Shown here piece after piece: positions 60,207-64,000 of a DNA stretch of 64,000 nucleotides (its first letter is position 1; each line of letters opens with the position of its first letter). This DNA comes from Phycicoccus endophyticus (GTDB lineage Bacteria > Actinomycetota > Actinomycetes > Actinomycetales > Dermatophilaceae): contig NZ_JAANCN010000005.1 of the NCBI RefSeq assembly GCF_011326735.1, forward strand, positions 62,001 to 126,000, read 5' to 3'. The notes beneath the pieces are model-generated. The model was not told the DNA's origin. It saw only the letters and a program-made list of their open reading frames with translations, and searched no databases. Made by a program: the position numbers and the translations under genes.

Positions 60207-61155
60207 CCTCCTCCACCTCCGCCAGCTCCTCGGGCGTCAGGTCGGTGCGCACCCCGAGGACCGAGGGCTGGCGCAGCCGGTGGCCGGCGGTCAGCTCCAG
60301 GGTCGCGACCTCGAGGACGACCCGGGGCTGCACCCAGGTCGTGCCGCGGGCGTCGATGCGAGGGACCTCCTCGGCGAACGGGGAGCTCGCCCGCTCCAGC
60401 GGCCGCAGCCGGCGCAGCAGGGCGGCCCCCGCGGCCCCGGCAAGGCCGGCGCCGACCCGGCCGGCGAACCGCCAGCCGCCGACGCCGTCCGGGAGGCCGA
60501 CGAGCACCGCCCCGAGCCGGCCGGCCGAGGAGGCCCCCGAGCCGTCCTCGGGTCGCCAGCCGCCGACGACGACCGAGTAGGTGCGCCGGTGGGCGACCTT
60601 GCGCCAGTCCGCCGAGCGACGCCCGGGCAGGTAGGGCGAGGAGCGCCGCTTGCTCACGACGCCCTCGAGCCCCTGCTCCGCGGTCACCCGCAGCAGCAGT
60701 GCGCCGTCGTCGTGGACGTCGGGGACCTGCCACGAGCGCTCCTCGAGGGCGAGCTGCTCGAGCAGCCGCCGGCGCGCCGACCACGGCTGCCCGGTGAGGT
60801 CCTCCCCGAAGAGCCGCAGCAGGTCGAACACCATGAGGGTGACCGGCCGCGCGCGGGCCACCCGCTGGGCCCGGGCCCGCCCGCTGACGTGCATCCGGTC
60901 GGCAAGCGCGTGGAAGCTCGGTCTCCCGTCCTCGACCGCGACGACCTCCCCGTCGAGGAGCAGGTCGTCGTAGGTGTCGGCGAGCCCGTCGAGCTCGGGG
61001 AAGGCGGCGGTGACGTCGCGCTCGGTGCGGCTCGTGACGACCACCGCGCCGTCGTGCACGTCGACGAGCACCCGCATGCCGTCCCACTTCACCTCGTGCA
61101 CCCACGCGTCACCGGCCGGCGGGGAGTCCGCGACGGTCGCGAGCATCGGGCGCAT
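60199..61155 (-). CDS. ATP-dependent DNA ligase (LigD ligase-domain type)
   Basis: A 318-residue ATP-dependent DNA ligase. The adenylated Lys23 lies in EVKWDGMR; further motifs are SRTERDVTAAFPEL, LLDGEVVAVEDGRPSF, VFDLLRLFGEDL, EGLEGVVSKRRSSPYLPGRRSADWRKVAH, and an OB-fold end with WVQPRVVLEVATLELT. It seals breaks with Ku and the adjacent polymerase. ATG chosen at MRPMLATVADSP, the usual start. Divergent from ku. Confidence 0.93.
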   Translation of the reverse strand: MRPMLATVADSPPAGDAWVHEVKWDGMRVLVDVHDGAVVVTSRTERDVTAAFPELDGLADTYDDLLLDGEVVAVEDGRPSFHALADRMHVSGRARAQRVARARPVTLMVFDLLRLFGEDLTGQPWSARRRLLEQLALEERSWQVPDVHDDGALLLRVTAEQGLEGVVSKRRSSPYLPGRRSADWRKVAHRRTYSVVVGGWRPEDGSGASSAGRLGAVLVGLPDGVGGWRFAGRVGAGLAGAAGAALLRRLRPLERASSPFAEEVPRIDARGTTWVQPRVVLEVATLELTAGHRLRQPSVLGVRTDLTPEELAEVEEGG

Positions 61156-61218
61156 GCGCCCATCCTGCCGCGTCCCCCTCGGGCTCGAGTGCGCTCGTGG
61201 TCGCCCCAGCAGCCACTT

Positions 61219-61238
61219 GCGCACTCGACCGAGTGCGC
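61219..61238. promoter_or_regulatory. Palindrome in the ku / ligase divergent region
   Basis: Perfect 9-base arms GCGCACTCG (61219-61227) and CGAGTGCGC (61230-61238) around AC. A third half-site, CGAGTGCGCT, is repeated at 61186-61195. The array lies between the divergent ligase and ku starts and could be a shared operator. Confidence 0.5.
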
Positions 61239-61366
61239 TGGGCGCCACCGTCGGGCCCTCCACCGGCACCCCCGCACCCTCCCGCCGAGCCCGCCTCGCG
61301 CCTACGCTGGGCGGACGCACCGTCGCCGCCGCGGCGCCGGGCCGACGCAGGAGGACGTGACACGCG

Positions 61367-62296
61367 ATGCGCGCGATCTGGAAGGGTGCCGTCTCCTTCG
61401 GTCTGGTCAACGTCCCGGTGCGGCTGTACTCCGCGACGGAGAACCACGACGTGCAGTTCCGGCAGGTCCACCGCGAGGACGGCGGCCGCATCCGCTACCG
61501 CCGGTTCTGCTCGATCGACGGCGAGGAGGTCAGCTACGACGACATCGCCAAGGGCTACGAGACCGAGGACGGCGACATGGTCGTGCTCACCGACGAGGAG
61601 CTGGCCGACCTGCCGAGCCGGACCTCCAAGGAGATCGGGGTGACCAAGTTCGTCCCCGCCGACCAGATCGACCCGATGTGGCTCGACAAGTCCTACTACC
61701 TCGAGCCGGACAGGTCGGCGACCAAGCCGTACGTCCTGCTGCGCGACGCGCTGGAGCGGGAGCGCCGCGTCGCCATCGTCACCGTCTCCATCCGCACCCG
61801 GATGACGATGGCGGTGCTCCGGGTGCGCGACGGCGTCATCGTCATGCAGACGATGTTGTGGCCGGACGAGGTCCGCGGCGCCGACTTCGCCCACGTCGAG
61901 GAGGAGCAGCACGCCACCAAGCAGGAGATGGACATGGCCCGGATGCTCATCGACCAGCTCGCCGGCGACTACGACCCCGGCGAGTACGAGGACGACTACG
62001 CCATCGCCGTCAAGGAGCTCGTCCGGGCCAAGGTCGAGGGCGGCGAGGTCGAGGTGGGTGCCGCCGAGGAGGAGGACAGCGGCGAGGTCGTCGACCTGCT
62101 CGCGGCGCTCTCGCGCTCGGTCGAGCGGGCCAAGGCCTCCCGGGGTGAGACGTCGAGCGAGGCCACCAGCGGGGGGAATGCCTCGACGGGCGGGAGCACG
62201 GAGAAGGGCACGACGCGCGGCGGCAAGGGGGGCGCCAAGAAGAGCACCTCGAAGAAGACCGCCGCGAAGAAGGCCAGCGCGAAGAAGGCCAGCTGA
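61367..62296 (+). CDS. ku: Ku protein, non-homologous end joining
   Basis: A 309-residue bacterial Ku that encircles DNA ends and recruits the ligase. The core begins MRAIWKGAVSFGLVNVPVRLY and includes RRFCSIDGEEVSYDDIAKGYE, GVTKFVPADQIDPMWLDKSYYLEP and GVIVMQTMLWPDEVR (about residues 1-255). A low-complexity tail of about 50 residues, Ser/Gly/Thr then Lys/Ala (SKKTAAKKASAKKAS), follows; such basic tails bind DNA and aid ligase stimulation. ATG start. Divergent from the two LigD-type genes. Confidence 0.96.
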   Translation: MRAIWKGAVSFGLVNVPVRLYSATENHDVQFRQVHREDGGRIRYRRFCSIDGEEVSYDDIAKGYETEDGDMVVLTDEELADLPSRTSKEIGVTKFVPADQIDPMWLDKSYYLEPDRSATKPYVLLRDALERERRVAIVTVSIRTRMTMAVLRVRDGVIVMQTMLWPDEVRGADFAHVEEEQHATKQEMDMARMLIDQLAGDYDPGEYEDDYAIAVKELVRAKVEGGEVEVGAAEEEDSGEVVDLLAALSRSVERAKASRGETSSEATSGGNASTGGSTEKGTTRGGKGGAKKSTSKKTAAKKASAKKAS

Positions 62297-62380
62297 GCCG
62301 GCCCGGGCACCCGGTCTGCCGAGTTTCGGCCTAGCATCGAGCGACCGCCCCGACCGGTGGGCGCGGACCGGGAGGGACAG

Positions 62381-64000
62381 ATGACGAGGACACGGCGCCT
62401 GGCAGCGGCTCCGCTGCTCGTCGCCGTCCTGGCCGGGGGGCTCGTGGGCCTCGCACCGCAGCCGGCGGCCGCGGCCACGGGCCTGTCCGCGAGCGCCCAC
62501 AGCCGCTACGTGCTCGACGCCGAGGCCGAGGTCGTCCACGCGACGATGACCCTCGACCTGGAGAACGTCAGCCCGGACACCGAGGCCGACGGCGGGGTCT
62601 ACACGTACTACTTCGACGCCTACGGCGTCCCGGTGCCCGCCGGCGCCGAGGCGGTCCGGGCGCGCAGCGAGGGGGCGGACCTGGGCGTCGAGGTGTCCGG
62701 CACCGACGACCCGAGCACCGAGCTGGTCCGGATCGGCTTCCCCAACCTGGAGTACGAGCAGACCCGGCACATCGTCCTCACCTTCGAGATCCCGGGGGCA
62801 CCCCCGCGCTCGGAGAACAGCACCCGGGTGGGGCCGGGGTACGCGACGTTCGTCGCCTACGGGCCCGGTGACGCCGGGCACAACGTCGTCGAGGTGGTCG
62901 CGCCCTCGTCGATGACCTTCACGAGCACGATCGACGGCTTCAGCCCGCAGGAGGCGGCGGGCAGCACCACCTACACGGCCACCGAGAACACCTTCGACGG
63001 CGGCCTGTGGGCCGCCGTGTCCCTGCGTGACCCGCAGGCGACCACGGAGAGCACGGTCACCGTCGAGGACATGCCGCTGACCCTCGAGGCATTCCCGGAC
63101 GACGACCAGTGGTCGGCGTTCGTCGCGCAGAAGGTCACCGACGGGCTACCCGTGCTCGCCCGGCTCGTCGACACCCCGTGGCCCGGTGGGCTGCAGCGCA
63201 TCCGCGAGGACGCCTCACCGTCGCTGCGGGGCTACGACGGGTGGTTCGACCCCACCGGCGACGAGATCGTCGTCGGTGAGCAGCTCGACGACGACCTGAT
63301 CTTCCACGAGCTGACGCACGCCTGGGTCTCCGGTGAGAGCTTCGAGCAGCGGTGGCTGTACGAGGGGCTGGCGCAGGCCACCGCCGAGCGGGCGGTCGAC
63401 GAGACCGGTGGCACGCCGCGCGAGCACCCCGAGGTGAGCCCGACGAGCGCCGACGCGGTGCCGCTCAACGACTGGGCCGGCGACGCCGGCAGCCGGTCGG
63501 CCGACGTCGACGCCTACGCCTACCCCGCCTCCTACCGGGTGATGACCGCGCTGCTGTCCGGGCTGACCGACAAGCAGTTCGCCGCCGTCGTGGGGGCTGG
63601 TGTGCGCGGGGAGCGCGCCTACGACCCCGCGGGTCTGGTCACCCCGAGCGGTGGGCGCACCTCGTGGCAGGACTGGCTCGACCTGGTCCAGACCCGCGCC
63701 GGTGTCCGTGCCGCACCGAAGGTCTTCGCCACCTGGGTGCTCACCGACGCCCAGCGCAAGCGGCTGGCGCCCCGGGCCCGGGAGCGGCGCGCCTACGCCG
63801 CCCTCGACCGGGCCGACGGCGCGTGGCTGCCCCCCGAGGGCCTCCGGGACGCCATGACGACCTGGGACTTCTCCCGGGCACGGCACATCCGTGGAGCGGT
63901 GGCGCCCCTGGGCGCGGCCGCCACCGCCGTGCAGGACGCCGCGGCGGCCACCGGGCTCGACGTGCCCTCGCAGGTCCGCGAGGACTACGAGCAGGCCTCC
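62381..64000 (+). CDS. Secreted HExxH metallopeptidase-like protein (3' truncated)
   Basis: Open to the window end: 540 codons with no stop. A Sec signal (RLAAAPLLVAVLAGGLVGLA, cut near PAAAA) is followed by an N-terminal beta-rich region to about residue 220. Then comes IFHELTHAWVSGESFEQRWLYEGLAQATAERAV: an HExxH zinc motif with a downstream Glu, as in gluzincins. GGAGGGA precedes the ATG. The C-terminal region is Ala/Arg-rich and incomplete. The exact peptidase family cannot be named; the substrate is likely extracellular protein. Confidence 0.82.
   Translation, partial: MTRTRRLAAAPLLVAVLAGGLVGLAPQPAAAATGLSASAHSRYVLDAEAEVVHATMTLDLENVSPDTEADGGVYTYYFDAYGVPVPAGAEAVRARSEGADLGVEVSGTDDPSTELVRIGFPNLEYEQTRHIVLTFEIPGAPPRSENSTRVGPGYATFVAYGPGDAGHNVVEVVAPSSMTFTSTIDGFSPQEAAGSTTYTATENTFDGGLWAAVSLRDPQATTESTVTVEDMPLTLEAFPDDDQWSAFVAQKVTDGLPVLARLVDTPWPGGLQRIREDASPSLRGYDGWFDPTGDEIVVGEQLDDDLIFHELTHAWVSGESFEQRWLYEGLAQATAERAVDETGGTPREHPEVSPTSADAVPLNDWAGDAGSRSADVDAYAYPASYRVMTALLSGLTDKQFAAVVGAGVRGERAYDPAGLVTPSGGRTSWQDWLDLVQTRAGVRAAPKVFATWVLTDAQRKRLAPRARERRAYAALDRADGAWLPPEGLRDAMTTWDFSRARHIRGAVAPLGAAATAVQDAAAATGLDVPSQVREDYEQAS

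Noticed and set aside
1-64000. tRNA, rRNA, CRISPR arrays, integrases, phage genes
   Set aside because: None recognised on either strand by eye. A tRNA scan and a repeat finder would be needed to exclude short elements.

Overview
The window is very GC-rich, with GTG starts, dense ATGA/GTGA stop-start overlaps and actinobacterial marker families: Lsr2, the DUF1918/DUF1876 protein, a MetPS-type transporter, and Ku with separate LigD-type proteins. It reads as the chromosome of a high-GC actinomycete, probably Micrococcales; an Intrasporangiaceae-like host is a guess from gene content. No rRNA, tRNA, CRISPR array, integrase or intact insertion sequence was seen.

Layout. Positions 1-2660: the end of an FAD/Fe-S oxidoreductase and a MetP/MetS-type amino-acid importer. 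2706-7893: a YibE/F membrane protein coupled to a lone arginine deiminase, then an NAD-salvage operon (pncB, nicotinamidase, NrtR-like Nudix regulator). 8049-15730: a LacI-controlled sugar operon with two operators, a binding protein, two permeases, a Tat-exported glycoamylase/DUF3131-like hydrolase and a GH3 glucosidase, but no ATPase gene. 15879-20117: assorted metabolic genes (DUF1918/1876, methyltransferase, aldo/keto reductase, class V aminotransferase, HAD phosphatase). 20352-22868: an atypical Nramp transporter with two PRC-barrel proteins and a 29-residue membrane peptide, convergent with a radical SAM/SPASM gene.

24170-30930 is a visibly lower-GC island with different codon use. It carries a same-strand module (secreted two-cysteine peptide, lipoprotein, peptidoglycan-binding adaptor, ABC ATPase, FtsX-like permease). 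Next to it lie a divergent HNH nuclease / XRE-DUF488 pair with a palindrome between them, and a frameshifted conserved gene. The island abuts the 3' end of dnaB. I consider the peptide/ABC module the best candidate for an undescribed system: a secreted antimicrobial or signalling peptide with its transport or self-protection apparatus.

30998-46085: dnaB with a DnaA-box-like leader, DUF2277, a CoA-transferase, a MATE pump, a gamma-glutamyltransferase homologue, a four-gene operon for methylthioadenosine-type nucleoside salvage (phosphorylase, deaminase, cupin, SDR), and a BMP-type nucleoside ABC importer. 46104-64000: an intergenic repeat cluster, a ferredoxin reductase/desaturase operon behind a palindromic operator, a TauE exporter, an L,D-transpeptidase, mmsA, lysS, lsr2, an Fe-S protein, a formylglycine-generating enzyme with its likely sulfatase substrate, a divergent NHEJ cluster (polymerase, ligase, ku), and a truncated secreted HExxH metallopeptidase.
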